The position numbers were made by a program, and so were the translations under genes. Below are positions 8,063-17,447 of a stretch of DNA of 64,000 nt, in pieces. This stretch comes from Leifsonia sp. ALI-44-B (lineage in GTDB: Bacteria > Actinomycetota > Actinomycetes > Actinomycetales > Microbacteriaceae), in assembly GCF_001984125.1 (NCBI RefSeq), contig NZ_MTQL01000006.1, positions 124,001 to 188,000 of the forward strand, given 5' to 3'. Positions within the stretch are counted from its first letter, which is position 1, and the number at the start of each line of letters is the position of its first letter. Below the pieces are notes generated by a model. It was not told the origin of the DNA, searched no databases, and was given only the letters and a program-made list of their open reading frames with translations.

Positions 8063-9187
8063 ATGAAACGAGACGACGACTTCGTCACCATCGAAGAGGT
8101 GCTGCTGGCCGACGCCCGCACCGACGTGCTGGTGGCCGGCGCGAACGAGAAGCCCGCCTCGGATGCTGCGGCTCAACCTGCCGCGACCGGCACGCCGACC
8201 GGCGAGCCCGGTAAATCCTCCGGCCGCCGCTCCCTCGCCACGGCGCTCTCCGGCCCCGACCAGGCGCTCCGCATCGTCGGCTACTCGGCCGGTGCCACGA
8301 CCGTCGGCATCATGCTGCTCGTGGGCCTCTTCCTGGCCGTGCGCGCCGGTGACGCCCTGCGCGTGGCGGGCCCGTCGTTCCTCGTCGAGCAGGCCTGGTC
8401 GCCCGAGACGCAGAAGTTCGGCATGGCGGCCATCCTCTTCGGCACGTTCTCGATCGCCCTCGTCGCCATGGTCATCTCCGTGCCGCTCGCGCTCGGAACC
8501 GCCCTGCTGATCTCCGAGATCGTGCCGCCCAAGGTGCGCCAGTTCCTCGTCACGATGGTCGACCTCATGGCCGCCGTGCCGAGTGTCGTGTTCGGATTGT
8601 GGGGCGCCTTCTTCTTGCAGGCCGCGATCATCCCGGTCTCGCAGTGGATCTCGACCTACCTCGCGTTCATCCCGATCTTCCGCGTGGATGACGCGTCGGG
8701 CAACACCCTCACCGAACCGGCCGCGTTCACGGGGTCGGCGTTCATCGCCGGCATCGTGGTGGCGTTCATGGTGGTGCCCACCCAGACGTCGGTGATGCGC
8801 GAAGCTTTCTCGCAGGCACCGCCGGGGGAGCGCGAAGGTGCATTCGCGCTCGGTTCCACCCGCTGGGGGATGATCAAGGCCGTCGTTCTGCCATTCGGGC
8901 GGGGCGGCATGATCGGTGGCACGATGCTCGGCCTCGGCCGCGCGCTCGGCGAAACGATCGCGGTGTACATGATCATCTCCCCGGTGTTCACCATCAACTG
9001 GGAGGTGCTGAAGACGGGCACCAACTCGGTGTCGGCCCTCATCGCCCTGCGCTACGGCGAGTCGAGCGAATTCGGGCTGTCGGCGCTCATGGCCGCGGGT
9101 CTCGTGCTGTTCCTCATCACGCTCGTCATCAACTTCACGGCGTCGTCGATCGTCGCCCGGTCGCGCTCCGGCGCAGAGACGAGCTGA
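8063..9187 (+). CDS. pstC: Phosphate ABC transporter permease PstC
   Basis: A 374-residue permease with six membrane spans and a cytoplasmic N-terminal tail of about 70 residues. The family loop between the last spans reads EREGAFALGSTRWGMIKAVV, followed by GRALGETIAVYMI, both characteristic of PstC. With PstA it forms the membrane channel for phosphate import. I chose the ATG at 8063 after GAAAG. The pstA gene starts 2 bases after its stop. Putative PhoP boxes lie 60-95 bases upstream, consistent with induction by phosphate limitation. Confidence 0.95.
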   Translation: MKRDDDFVTIEEVLLADARTDVLVAGANEKPASDAAAQPAATGTPTGEPGKSSGRRSLATALSGPDQALRIVGYSAGATTVGIMLLVGLFLAVRAGDALRVAGPSFLVEQAWSPETQKFGMAAILFGTFSIALVAMVISVPLALGTALLISEIVPPKVRQFLVTMVDLMAAVPSVVFGLWGAFFLQAAIIPVSQWISTYLAFIPIFRVDDASGNTLTEPAAFTGSAFIAGIVVAFMVVPTQTSVMREAFSQAPPGEREGAFALGSTRWGMIKAVVLPFGRGGMIGGTMLGLGRALGETIAVYMIISPVFTINWEVLKTGTNSVSALIALRYGESSEFGLSALMAAGLVLFLITLVINFTASSIVARSRSGAETS

Positions 9188-9189
9188 TC

Positions 9190-10584
9190 GTGAGCGATCT
9201 TCTGACCAGACCCTCGGATGCTCTCGCCGACGACGCGGGCCACGAACCCGTCGCCGCGCACGCACGCACGTTCATCCCCGACGCCACGGGTGTCGAGATC
9301 GGCGAGCGCCGCCGCATCCGCCAGTCCACGATCGACGACAAGTTCAACCTGCTGGGGTCGCTCCTCGCGGGCGGCGCCATCGCGAGCCTGCTCTTCGGCT
9401 GGTTCACCCCCATGACGGGTGCGATCGGCTGGGGCGTCGTCGCCTTCCTCGCGTTCATCGGCCTCTACGCGCTGCTCGTCTCGCTGCGCGCCGACCGCCA
9501 GCAGGTGCGCGACCGCGTCATGACCACGCTGCTTTACAGCGCCGGCATCACGCTCTTCGCCGTGCTCGTCTTCATCGCCGTCTACACGCTGGCGCGCGGC
9601 AGCGAGGCCCTGCCCCACCTCAACTTCTTCACGCAGACCATGGAGCTCGCCGGGCCGCTCGATCCGCTGAGCATGGGTGGAATCATCCACGCCATCGTCG
9701 GCACGCTCATCCAGATCAGCATCGCGCTGGCCATCACGGTGCCGCTCGGCGTGACCACGGCCGTGTTCCTCAACGAGGTCGGCGGGCCCTTCGCGCGGTT
9801 CGTGCGCACCATCGCCGACGCCATGACGGCCCTGCCCTCGATCGTCGCGGGCCTCTTCGTCTATGCCGCCATCATCACCCTGATCACGCACCAGCGCTCG
9901 GGTTTCGCCGCGTCGCTCGCCATCACCGTCATGATGCTGCCCATCGTCATCCGCGCCTCGGATGTCGTGCTGCGCCTCGTCGCGGGCAACCTCCGTGAGG
10001 CGTCCTACGCTCTCGGCGCGTCGCGCGTGCGCACCATCTGGCACGTCGTGCTGCCGACCGCGAAGTCCGGACTCGTCACGGCCGTCATCCTCGGCACCGC
10101 CCGCGGCATCGGCGAGACCTCGCCCGTGCTGCTCACGTCGGGCGTCACGGCCGTCATGAACACGAACCCCTTCGAGGGCCCGATGATCTCGCTGCCGCTG
10201 CAGGTCTTCGACTTCGTGCGCTCGCCCGAGCCCAACATGATCGCGCGTGGCTTCGGCACGGCGGCCGTGCTCATCGTGCTCGTGCTGGCGCTGTTCTTCG
10301 TGGCGCGCATCATTGGCGGGCGCGGCCCGGGCGTCTTGACCGATCGGCAGCGACGCGCGGCGGCCGCGGCATCGGTGCGCGACACGCAGCGCATGGCCCA
10401 CCAGATGGCCGACCGCGAGATCGAGCGGCGCGCGGCGTCGCCCGTGTACACGTTCGTGCCCGAGATGGTCGACGAGCAGGCGCCGCGCGCCCACACACCC
10501 CGCACGTTCGTCAACCCGAACTTCCCGGCGGCCACTCCGGCCGCCGCCCCGCAGAACCCCGAGCAGAAGGAGTCGTCGCTGTGA
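9190..10584 (+). CDS. pstA: Phosphate ABC transporter permease PstA with C-terminal tail
   Basis: A 464-residue permease; typical PstA has about 300. The PstA core shows the loop LREASYALGASRVRTIWHVV and ARGIGETSPVLLTSG. Residues 1-60 are an extra cytoplasmic segment. After the last span comes a tail of about 85 residues rich in Ala/Arg/Pro (from about residue 380) that standard PstA proteins lack. GTG start 2 bases after pstC. Its last codon overlaps the start of the pstS-like gene (GTGA). The tails may be docking or phosphorylation sites for the locus kinase; this is inference. Confidence 0.93.
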   Translation: MSDLLTRPSDALADDAGHEPVAAHARTFIPDATGVEIGERRRIRQSTIDDKFNLLGSLLAGGAIASLLFGWFTPMTGAIGWGVVAFLAFIGLYALLVSLRADRQQVRDRVMTTLLYSAGITLFAVLVFIAVYTLARGSEALPHLNFFTQTMELAGPLDPLSMGGIIHAIVGTLIQISIALAITVPLGVTTAVFLNEVGGPFARFVRTIADAMTALPSIVAGLFVYAAIITLITHQRSGFAASLAITVMMLPIVIRASDVVLRLVAGNLREASYALGASRVRTIWHVVLPTAKSGLVTAVILGTARGIGETSPVLLTSGVTAVMNTNPFEGPMISLPLQVFDFVRSPEPNMIARGFGTAAVLIVLVLALFFVARIIGGRGPGVLTDRQRRAAAAASVRDTQRMAHQMADREIERRAASPVYTFVPEMVDEQAPRAHTPRTFVNPNFPAATPAAAPQNPEQKESSL

Positions 10585-12233
10585 CGCGCTTCACCCGCAC
10601 CATCCGCATTCTCGTCGCCGGCCTCGCCGCCGCCTTCCTCCTCATCGGGCTGATCGGCGGGCAGGGTGCCGCCCCGGCCCTCGCCGCCTCCTGGACCCCC
10701 ATCACGGGTTCGGGTTCGACGTGGTCACAGAACGCCCTCGACCAGTGGCGCAAGAACGTGGCCTCGAACTACAGCATGACCATCAACTACTCGGGTGTCG
10801 GCTCATCGGCCGGCCGCCAGGACTTCATCAACCAGCGCGTCGACTACGCCGTCTCCGAGATCCCGTTCCAGTCGAAGCCCGAGGATGGCTCGGCCCCCGA
10901 GAAGCCCACGACCGGGTTCGCCTACATGCCCATCGTGGCCGGCGGAACATCCTTCATGTACAATCTCAAGATCGCGGGCAAGAAGGTCACCAACCTGCGC
11001 CTCGGCGGCGAGACCGTCACCAAGATCTTCACGGGCGTCATCACCAACTGGAACGATCCGCAGATCGCGCAGGACAACCCGGGCCTCGCCATGCCCGACA
11101 AGAAGATCATCCCCGTCGTGCGTTCCGACGGCTCCGGCTCGACCGCGCAGTTCACGCTCTGGATGTCGAAGCAGTACCCGGGCCTCTGGGATGCCTTCTG
11201 CAAGGTCGCCGGTCGCACGACGCCCTGCGGCCTCACGTCGCAGTACCCCGTCACGGGCAACGCCAAGGGCCAGAACGGTTCGCTCGGCGTCTCGGGCTTC
11301 GTCAAGCAGGGCTACGGCGAGGGTGCCATCACCTACGTCGAGTACTCCTATGCCATGAAGTCGGGCTTCCCCGTGGCCAAGGTGCTGAACAAGGCCGGCT
11401 ACTACGTCGAGCCCACGGCATCCTCGGTCGCGGTCGCCCTCATGCAGGCGCAGATCAACACCAACCAGGGTTCGGCCGACTACCTCACGCAGATCCTCGA
11501 CGGCGTCTACAACAACGGCGACAAGCGCACCTACCCGCTCTCGAGCTACTCCTACATGATCGTGCCGACGGCGACCACCAACTCGGTCACGGTCGAGAAG
11601 GGCAAGACGCTCGGTGCGTTCGCCAACTACATGCTGTGCGAGGGCCAACAGCAGGCCTCGGCGCTCGGCTATTCGCCGCTGCCCATGAACCTCGTGCTCG
11701 CCGGTTTCGAGCAGATCAAGCGCATCCCGGGTGCGGATGCCTCGGGCGTCGACATCAACAAGTGCAACAACCCCACCTTCAAGCCCGGTGACTCGCCGGG
11801 CAACAACCAGCTCGCGGCCACCGCGGCCCAGCCGGCGGACTGCGACAAGCAGGGCCCGAACCAGTGCACGACGGGCACGGCGGGCGCCAAGGAAGACACC
11901 GCGACGACGGGTGGCGGAACGGGCGGCTCGGCAACGGGCGGCGCGGGCGGCACCACGGGTGCGGGCGGCGCGGGTGCGGCCACCGACGGGGGAGCGGGAG
12001 CCGGCACGGATGCCGGAACCGCGGGTGGCGCGACGGGTGAAGTCGTCTACGACGCCAACGGAGCCCTGGTTTCGGGTGGCGGAACGGGCGGCTCGGCCGT
12101 AGCGACGGCGTTCGACCTGCCCGACGAGGGCTGGGGCTGGGCCCAGAACGGCATGCTGGCGGCCGGCATCCTGCTGCTCGGCGCCATCGTCCTGCCGCCG
12201 TTCCTGTCGCGCCGGTTGAAGCGCGCCCGCTAG
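10581..12233 (+). CDS. pstS: PstS-type phosphate-binding protein with C-terminal membrane anchor
   Basis: A 550-residue exported protein. Signal peptide 1-36 ends PALAAS, with no lipobox cysteine. The PstS domain (about 37-400) carries ITGSGSTWSQNALDQW near the start and RSDGSGSTAQFTLWMS, the phosphate-contact loops. Then comes a Gly/Thr/Ala-rich linker of about 100 residues (430-510) and a single membrane span (about 522-543) ending in a basic RRLKRAR tail. Most Gram-positive PstS proteins are lipoproteins; here the anchor is C-terminal and has no LPXTG. It overlaps pstA by 4 bases. The same anchoring style recurs in the next gene. Confidence 0.92.
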   Translation: MTRFTRTIRILVAGLAAAFLLIGLIGGQGAAPALAASWTPITGSGSTWSQNALDQWRKNVASNYSMTINYSGVGSSAGRQDFINQRVDYAVSEIPFQSKPEDGSAPEKPTTGFAYMPIVAGGTSFMYNLKIAGKKVTNLRLGGETVTKIFTGVITNWNDPQIAQDNPGLAMPDKKIIPVVRSDGSGSTAQFTLWMSKQYPGLWDAFCKVAGRTTPCGLTSQYPVTGNAKGQNGSLGVSGFVKQGYGEGAITYVEYSYAMKSGFPVAKVLNKAGYYVEPTASSVAVALMQAQINTNQGSADYLTQILDGVYNNGDKRTYPLSSYSYMIVPTATTNSVTVEKGKTLGAFANYMLCEGQQQASALGYSPLPMNLVLAGFEQIKRIPGADASGVDINKCNNPTFKPGDSPGNNQLAATAAQPADCDKQGPNQCTTGTAGAKEDTATTGGGTGGSATGGAGGTTGAGGAGAATDGGAGAGTDAGTAGGATGEVVYDANGALVSGGGTGGSAVATAFDLPDEGWGWAQNGMLAAGILLLGAIVLPPFLSRRLKRAR

Positions 12234-12250
12234 GCCCTACGACGCTGTCG

Positions 12251-12283
12251 CGGGTGTGCCCCCTGGTCGGGGGGAGGCACCCG
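12251..12283 (+). terminator. Imperfect hairpin after pstS
   Basis: An inverted repeat with paired CGGG/CCCG, TGCC/GGCA and CCC/GGG blocks interrupted by small bulges, starting 18 bases after the pstS stop. There is no T tract. It may weaken read-through before the next promoter. Confidence 0.35.
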
Positions 12284-12312
12284 CGGCAAGCGTCAGCCTG
12301 CGGAGATGGCTC

Positions 12313-12354
12313 GTTCCGCACGCGTTCATCTCGCGGACACGAACCGCCCATAAT
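12313..12354 (+). promoter_or_regulatory. PHO-box-like promoter before the large PstS-like gene
   Basis: Two adjacent 11-bp units, GTTCCGCACGC (12313-12323) and GTTCATCTCGC (12324-12334), match at 8 of 11 positions and resemble PhoP direct repeats. A -10 box CATAAT lies at 12349-12354. The -35 position (TTCATC, 18-base spacer) falls in the second repeat, the usual place for PhoP activation. Confidence 0.5.
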
Positions 12355-12402
12355 TTCGTTCTCATCGGCCCCGTTCTGGCCACAGCATCTGGAGTACACC
12401 CC

Positions 12403-15030
12403 GTGACACACACCCGCATAGCCGCCGCCCGGCGCCTCGTCTCGCGCCGCACCCGCGCCGCTCAGACATCCCCGCGCACGGGTCTCTTCACCCGAGGATC
12501 GCTCGGTTTCGGAGCGGTCGTCGGCCTCGCGGTCACGGGTGTGCTGCTGCTGTCGAACACCATCGCGCCGGTCTCGAGCGCCCACGCCGACGCCAAGGGC
12601 CCCGTGACCATCGCGGCCGCCGAGCAGGACATCGACATCGCCAACGCGCCGTTCCCCGACCTGAAGGTCACGGTCTCGCAGACCGACGAACTCGTGGCGC
12701 AGGGCGTGACCGTCAGCTGGACCGGCGGCAAGCAGTCCACGGTTCCCTCGGGCGACACGGGCGGCGAGAACTTCCTACAGATCATGCAGTGCTGGGGCGA
12801 CGACCCCGCGTCGAGCATCCCGGTGCCCGACCGCACGACGTGCCAGTACGGCGCCTTCAACGCCCCGGGTGCCACGCGCGACAACGCCATGGACGACAAG
12901 AACGTCGACGCGGCCGATCAGCAGTACACGGTTCCCGGCCAGGGCGTCCTCCGCCCCGCTTACTCGTCCATCCCGTTCCGCTCGGTCGACGGCAAGGTCG
13001 TGTCGAGCATCGTCGACGGCAAACAGGTCGACGTCAACGTGAACCAGAACGAGTTCTTCGGTCCCTACACCTCCAACGAGGTCAAGTGGGCCGGCTCGGG
13101 TTCGGGCGGCAACGGCTCGGCCAAGTTCGAGGTGCAGACGGCGCTGCAATCATCCGGTCTCGGCTGCGGTAACCCCGTCGCGCAGGCCGACGGCTCGAAG
13201 AAGGGCAAGGCCTGCTGGCTCGTCGTCGTGCCGCGCGGAACCCACGACGCGGGCGAACAGCACGTCACCAAGTCGGGCCTCTTCGCCGACAACTGGAAGC
13301 ACCGCATCGCGTTCCGCATGGACTTCAAGCCCCTCGGCATCTCGTGCGAGCTCGGCCAGGCCGAACGCCAGCTCTCGGGCTCGGAGCTCGTCGCGGGCGC
13401 CGTGGCCTCGTGGCAGCCGACCCTCTGCGGTGCGCAGGGTGGCGCGACCTACACGATGAGCGCGGGCACCGAATCCGATGCCCTGCAAGCGGCCAGCCTG
13501 TCCCCGGATGCCTCGGCCCTCGCCCTGACCTCCCGCCCCCTCGCCGGGCCCGACGGTGAAAAGGTCGAAGATTCACTCGCCTATGCGCCCGTCGCCCTCG
13601 CCGGCGTCTCGGTGTCGTTCGCCATCGACCGCCAGCCCGTCGACAACGGCACCACGCCGCCCGCCGCCCTGGCCAAAACGGGTCTGCCCTACGACAGCAT
13701 GAAGCTCACGCCGCGCCTCGTGGCCAAGCTGCTCACCAACTCCTACCTCGACGCGTTGCCGACGCTCGCCGACAAGAAGCACCTCGGTTTCGAGAGCACC
13801 GCGAAACCCGGCAAGAACGCGCGCAACCTCACGTTCGACCCCGACTTCCTCGCGATCAACGACGCCGACTGGAAAAACGAGTCGCTCGTCAGCCCGTCGC
13901 TCTCCGACCTGCTCGTACCCCAGGGTCGATCGGATGCCCTCTACCAGCTGTGGCGCTACGTGATGGCGGATGCCGACGCCCGGGCCTTCCTCGAGGGCAC
14001 CCCCGACCCTTACGGCATGGTCGTCAACCCCTACAGCTCGACCTCCAGCACGAAGAACCCCACGGGCACGGGTCTCAGCTACCCGCGCGACGACGCGCCG
14101 AAGGCCGACCCCGTCGAGCAGCCCGCATCGCCGACGACGGGTGGCGTGGTCAACCTCGTCACGTGGCGGCCCTACACGAACGACCTCGACACGGGCGCCT
14201 ACCTGACGCTGCGGGGCGACGGTCAGACGCTCGGGGCCTGGGACCCGCAGTCCGCTCCGCCGAAGTACGGCAAGAGCATCCGCAACCTCACGGGGTACCA
14301 GCGCGTGCTCGGGCTGACCGACACGGCGTCGGCCGCCAAGTACCAAGTGGTGCAGGCATCCCTGCTGAACCCCGCCGGCCAGTTCGTCTCGCCCACGAGC
14401 GAGTCGCTGACCGCGGCCGCCGCGGCCATGACGCCAACGGCCACGCAGGCGCAGGTCTACGAATACGACCCCGCCGGCGAGCAGGCGAAGGGCGCGCCGA
14501 CGGCCTACCCGCTCGCGATGCCGGTCTACGCCGCCGCGGCCCCGTCGATCGCCGACGAGGCCCAGCGCGCCGACTACGCCGCGTTCATCCGCTACGCCGC
14601 CACGACGGGTCAGAACCCCGGCACCGACAACGGAACGCTCCCCGCTGGCTACGCGCCCATCCCGGCCGGGTGGCAGGATCAGGCCGTGCGCGCCGCCGCC
14701 GCCATCCAATCGGGTGGGTGGCCGCCCGCCGAAGCCCCTACCGGTGCCGGCTCGGACGGCAGCCCGACCCTCGACGGCTCGGGCCTGGGGGATGGCGCAC
14801 CCACGGGTTCGTTCGCCAACACCGGCTCGACGGGCGGCTCGGTCGATGCGGCCTCCGCGAGCACCGACCCCTCCGCCACGGGCGACCTGGCCGCCGACCT
14901 GCGCGGTCCCATCACGCCCGACGACCCCGCCCTCGGCTCGATCGGCTTCGCCGTTCCCGTCGGCGTGCTCACGGGGCTGGCCTCCGCTCTCGCGGTGCCG
15001 CTCCTCTCCCGCCTCAGACGTCGGTTCTGA
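12403..15030 (+). CDS. Very large membrane-anchored PstS-like surface protein
   Basis: An 875-residue exported protein. I chose GTG 12403, preceded by GGAG at 8 bases. The signal segment is at about 33-62 (ends SSAHADA). The long ectodomain contains phosphate-binding-protein-like stretches (YAPVALAGVSVSFAID, then LTPRLVAKLLTNSY and FLAINDADWK, the layout of the PBP hinge region), and ends with a Gly/Ser/Thr linker and a membrane span at about 848-868 followed by RRRF. It is more than twice the length of PstS. Cysteines occur in pairs in the first half, suggesting disulfides. It could be a wall-bound scaffold or capture protein for the transporter; the ligand is unknown. Confidence 0.8.
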   Translation: MTHTRIAAARRLVSRRTRAAQTSPRTGLFTRGSLGFGAVVGLAVTGVLLLSNTIAPVSSAHADAKGPVTIAAAEQDIDIANAPFPDLKVTVSQTDELVAQGVTVSWTGGKQSTVPSGDTGGENFLQIMQCWGDDPASSIPVPDRTTCQYGAFNAPGATRDNAMDDKNVDAADQQYTVPGQGVLRPAYSSIPFRSVDGKVVSSIVDGKQVDVNVNQNEFFGPYTSNEVKWAGSGSGGNGSAKFEVQTALQSSGLGCGNPVAQADGSKKGKACWLVVVPRGTHDAGEQHVTKSGLFADNWKHRIAFRMDFKPLGISCELGQAERQLSGSELVAGAVASWQPTLCGAQGGATYTMSAGTESDALQAASLSPDASALALTSRPLAGPDGEKVEDSLAYAPVALAGVSVSFAIDRQPVDNGTTPPAALAKTGLPYDSMKLTPRLVAKLLTNSYLDALPTLADKKHLGFESTAKPGKNARNLTFDPDFLAINDADWKNESLVSPSLSDLLVPQGRSDALYQLWRYVMADADARAFLEGTPDPYGMVVNPYSSTSSTKNPTGTGLSYPRDDAPKADPVEQPASPTTGGVVNLVTWRPYTNDLDTGAYLTLRGDGQTLGAWDPQSAPPKYGKSIRNLTGYQRVLGLTDTASAAKYQVVQASLLNPAGQFVSPTSESLTAAAAAMTPTATQAQVYEYDPAGEQAKGAPTAYPLAMPVYAAAAPSIADEAQRADYAAFIRYAATTGQNPGTDNGTLPAGYAPIPAGWQDQAVRAAAAIQSGGWPPAEAPTGAGSDGSPTLDGSGLGDGAPTGSFANTGSTGGSVDAASASTDPSATGDLAADLRGPITPDDPALGSIGFAVPVGVLTGLASALAVPLLSRLRRRF

Positions 15031-15139
15031 TGCCCACACTCTTGGACCCCGTCGAACAACCCGCCGCCGGCGGAATCGACGCCGAGTCGGCCCTGCTTCT
15101 CCGAGCATCGGTCGGTAAACCCTCCCGAAAGGAAACGCA

Positions 15140-16222
15140 GTGAAGACGAAGAAGGCTGTTGCGCTTTGCGCAGCCCTGGGCGTGGCCGTCGCTGGTCTCG
15201 CGCTCGCTACACCCGCCAACGCCGACCCGGTGTCGAACAGCTACGTGCTGGCCGGCTCGGACACCCTGCAGGATGCCGGTAACGCCCTCGCCAACGGCAC
15301 CACGATCACGGGTTCCAACGTGCGCGTCACCGCCGGTGGCAACACGATCGGATCGTTCGACGCATTCGGTTCCGCCGCCATCCAGGCCAAGTCGGGTGGA
15401 GCCTACTTCGCTCGTCCCGCCGGCTCCGGTGACGGCGTCAAGGCGCTCAGTCGCTCGATCGACGGTGGCAACTTCAGCGTCTCGGGCAACACCACGCCCG
15501 CTGTCGCTATCCCCGGCCAGGTCGACATCGCTCGTTCCTCCTCGGGCCCCGGCGCGCTGGCGAACAACAACGGCGCCCTCGCCTACATCCCGTTCGGCCG
15601 CGACGCCGTCTCCTACGCCTACCAGGGTGCCGGCCTCGACCAGCTGAGCGCCGCGACGCTCAAGCAGGTCTACGAGTGCACCGTCACGTCGGTCGGCGGC
15701 GTGCCCGTCACACCCGTTCTTCCGCAGGCCGCCTCCGGCACGCGCAAGTTCTTCCTGACCGCCATCGGAAACCCCACGCTCGGCTCCTGCGTGCAGCAGC
15801 CCGGTTTCGCCGAGAACGACGGCACCGTACTCACCGGCGACGGCCAGATCATCCCCTTCTCGGTCGCCAGCTGGGTGGCCCAGAAGTCGGGCGCCGGCCA
15901 GAACCGCACCGGCAACGCCGTGCTCGGTTCGACGCAGGGCTCGGTCGCACCGACCACCGGCACCGGTGCCGCGATCGCCCCGAACGCCCCCTTCTACGCC
16001 AACACCACGTGGGGTCGTGACACCTACGTCGTCGTCGAGCAGGCCCGCATCGACTCGACGAACGCCAAGTACGACGCAAACCTCGCGGCCCTCGTCGACA
16101 GCACCAAGACGAAGAGCCTCACCAACTTCAACTCCGGCGCGGCCACCTCGGGCGCTGTCAAGAAGAAGTTCGGCTTCCTCGCTCCTTCCAGCACCGTCCC
16201 CCTGCGCGCCAACCTCTCCTAA
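15140..16222 (+). CDS. Secreted PstS-like substrate-binding protein
   Basis: A 360-residue protein with signal peptide 1-29 (ATPANA-DP) and no membrane anchor or lipobox. The mature N-terminus reads YVLAGSDTLQDAGNALANG, matching the GSDT loop at the start of PBP-like phosphate-binding proteins, and IPGQVDIARSSSGPG matches the second ligand loop. GTG start with AAAGGAAA about 5 bases before it. It sits between the large PstS-like protein and the WxL-like protein. A freely secreted binding protein must be retained by a partner, perhaps the anchored proteins of the locus. Confidence 0.82.
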   Translation: MKTKKAVALCAALGVAVAGLALATPANADPVSNSYVLAGSDTLQDAGNALANGTTITGSNVRVTAGGNTIGSFDAFGSAAIQAKSGGAYFARPAGSGDGVKALSRSIDGGNFSVSGNTTPAVAIPGQVDIARSSSGPGALANNNGALAYIPFGRDAVSYAYQGAGLDQLSAATLKQVYECTVTSVGGVPVTPVLPQAASGTRKFFLTAIGNPTLGSCVQQPGFAENDGTVLTGDGQIIPFSVASWVAQKSGAGQNRTGNAVLGSTQGSVAPTTGTGAAIAPNAPFYANTTWGRDTYVVVEQARIDSTNAKYDANLAALVDSTKTKSLTNFNSGAATSGAVKKKFGFLAPSSTVPLRANLS

Positions 16223-16252
16223 CCCGCTCCACCTCTGCCCAGAAAGGCAATC

Positions 16253-17311
16253 ATGTTGAACAAAACCGCCATCCGCGTCGCCGCGGTGGGCGTCATGGCC
16301 GCGTCGCTCATCGGAGCATCGGTCACGGCAGCTTCGGCTGCACCCGGACTCAACGGCTCCGACGCCGAGGTCTACATCTACGACGCCGGTGAAGAGACGC
16401 GTTTCGCCCCCGGCACCGTCCACGACTGGGATGCCGAGCTCATCGGTGTCGGTTCCGCCACCGACGCTTACGGCCGCTTCCAGTGCTCGTCCGACACCGA
16501 GACCACGCGCACGTTCATCGCGCCGCGTGGCCAGGAGCGCACCATCAGCGCCTGGACCGCCTACGCCGACGGTGGCTTCATCCCCGGCAGCAACAAGGAA
16601 GTTCAGCAGTTCGCGGCGAAGCTGAGCGGCCAGGTCCTCGGCTCTGCCGCTCAGGTCAAGGCCAACGGTGGCGAGTACTCGCTCGGTATGGCGTGCCTCA
16701 TCTACAACGGTGTCGCCCTCGCCAAGTCGGGTGTGTTCTACGCTCCCATCACGGTCGAAAAGGGAACCGGCAACTGGACGGTCCAGGAGCCCACGGGCAC
16801 CACGACCCCCACCGAGCCGCCCGCCGGCGCCCAGACCGGTGACATCGACCTCGAGGCCGTCGTTCCGGCCCCGACCGATGGCGCCCTCAGCCTGAACGTT
16901 CCCGCCGGCGCCAAGGCGACCATCGGCAACGCGACGGTCGTCGACGGTGTCTCGACCGCCACGGGCACCCTGCCCGCCTTCACGGTGGCCGACGCCCGCG
17001 CGGCATCGAAGCCCGGCTGGGACCTCACGGCGACGGTCGCGGACTTCACCAACGCCGCCGCCAACGCCACGATCGACAAGAAGCAGCTCGGCCTCAAGCC
17101 GTCCGCGTCGGTCGCAGCGCCCGCCGGCATCTCGCTGGGCGCCGAGCAGAAGGCCGGTTCGTCGGTCTACCCCGCCGCCTTCGCGACGAGCGCAGCCGGC
17201 ACCGCCGTGGCCAACCTCACGCTGGGAGGCGAGCTCACGTTCGTCGCCCCGAGTGACAAGCCCGCGGGAACCTACACCTCGAAGATGACGCTCACGCTCG
17301 TCTCGAAGTAG
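16253..17311 (+). CDS. Secreted protein with a WxL-like C-terminal domain
   Basis: A 352-residue exported protein: signal peptide 1-30 (TAASAAPG), an N-terminal domain to about 175, a short Thr/Pro linker, then a domain at about 195-352 that looks WxL-like. It contains GWDLTATVADFTN (W256-x-L258) and ends AGTYTSKMTLTLVSK, the position where WxL domains have a second Tyr...Trp-x-Leu motif; here the Trp is Leu. WxL domains bind peptidoglycan non-covalently in Firmicutes. It lies 30 bases after the small PstS-like gene and before a DUF916-type gene, the classical WxL partner. A strong hairpin follows. Confidence 0.72.
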   Translation: MLNKTAIRVAAVGVMAASLIGASVTAASAAPGLNGSDAEVYIYDAGEETRFAPGTVHDWDAELIGVGSATDAYGRFQCSSDTETTRTFIAPRGQERTISAWTAYADGGFIPGSNKEVQQFAAKLSGQVLGSAAQVKANGGEYSLGMACLIYNGVALAKSGVFYAPITVEKGTGNWTVQEPTGTTTPTEPPAGAQTGDIDLEAVVPAPTDGALSLNVPAGAKATIGNATVVDGVSTATGTLPAFTVADARAASKPGWDLTATVADFTNAAANATIDKKQLGLKPSASVAAPAGISLGAEQKAGSSVYPAAFATSAAGTAVANLTLGGELTFVAPSDKPAGTYTSKMTLTLVSK

Positions 17312-17325
17312 CCCCACCGGGGTGC

Positions 17326-17350
17326 GGGGGTGGCTCTTGGAGCCGCCCCC
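17326..17350 (+). terminator. Hairpin terminator after the WxL-like gene
   Basis: Arms GGGGGTGGCTC and GAGCCGCCCCC (11 bp, one wobble) with a 3-base loop, 14 bases after the stop. No clear T tract follows. Confidence 0.6.
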
Positions 17351-17417
17351 GTACCTGCGTTTCTAGCACCCGCGCATTCCGCGCATCCCGCACCTCCGCC
17401 CCCGCACTGGGGGCACC

Positions 17418-17447
17418 TTGTAGCCTCCGGCCCGTGGCCGTTAACGT
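17418..17447 (+). promoter_or_regulatory. Promoter before the DUF916-type gene
   Basis: TTGTAG (17418-17423) and TAACGT (17442-17447) with an 18-base spacer, placed after the hairpin. A start near 17454 excludes the more upstream GTG at 17434 as the initiation codon. Confidence 0.5.
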
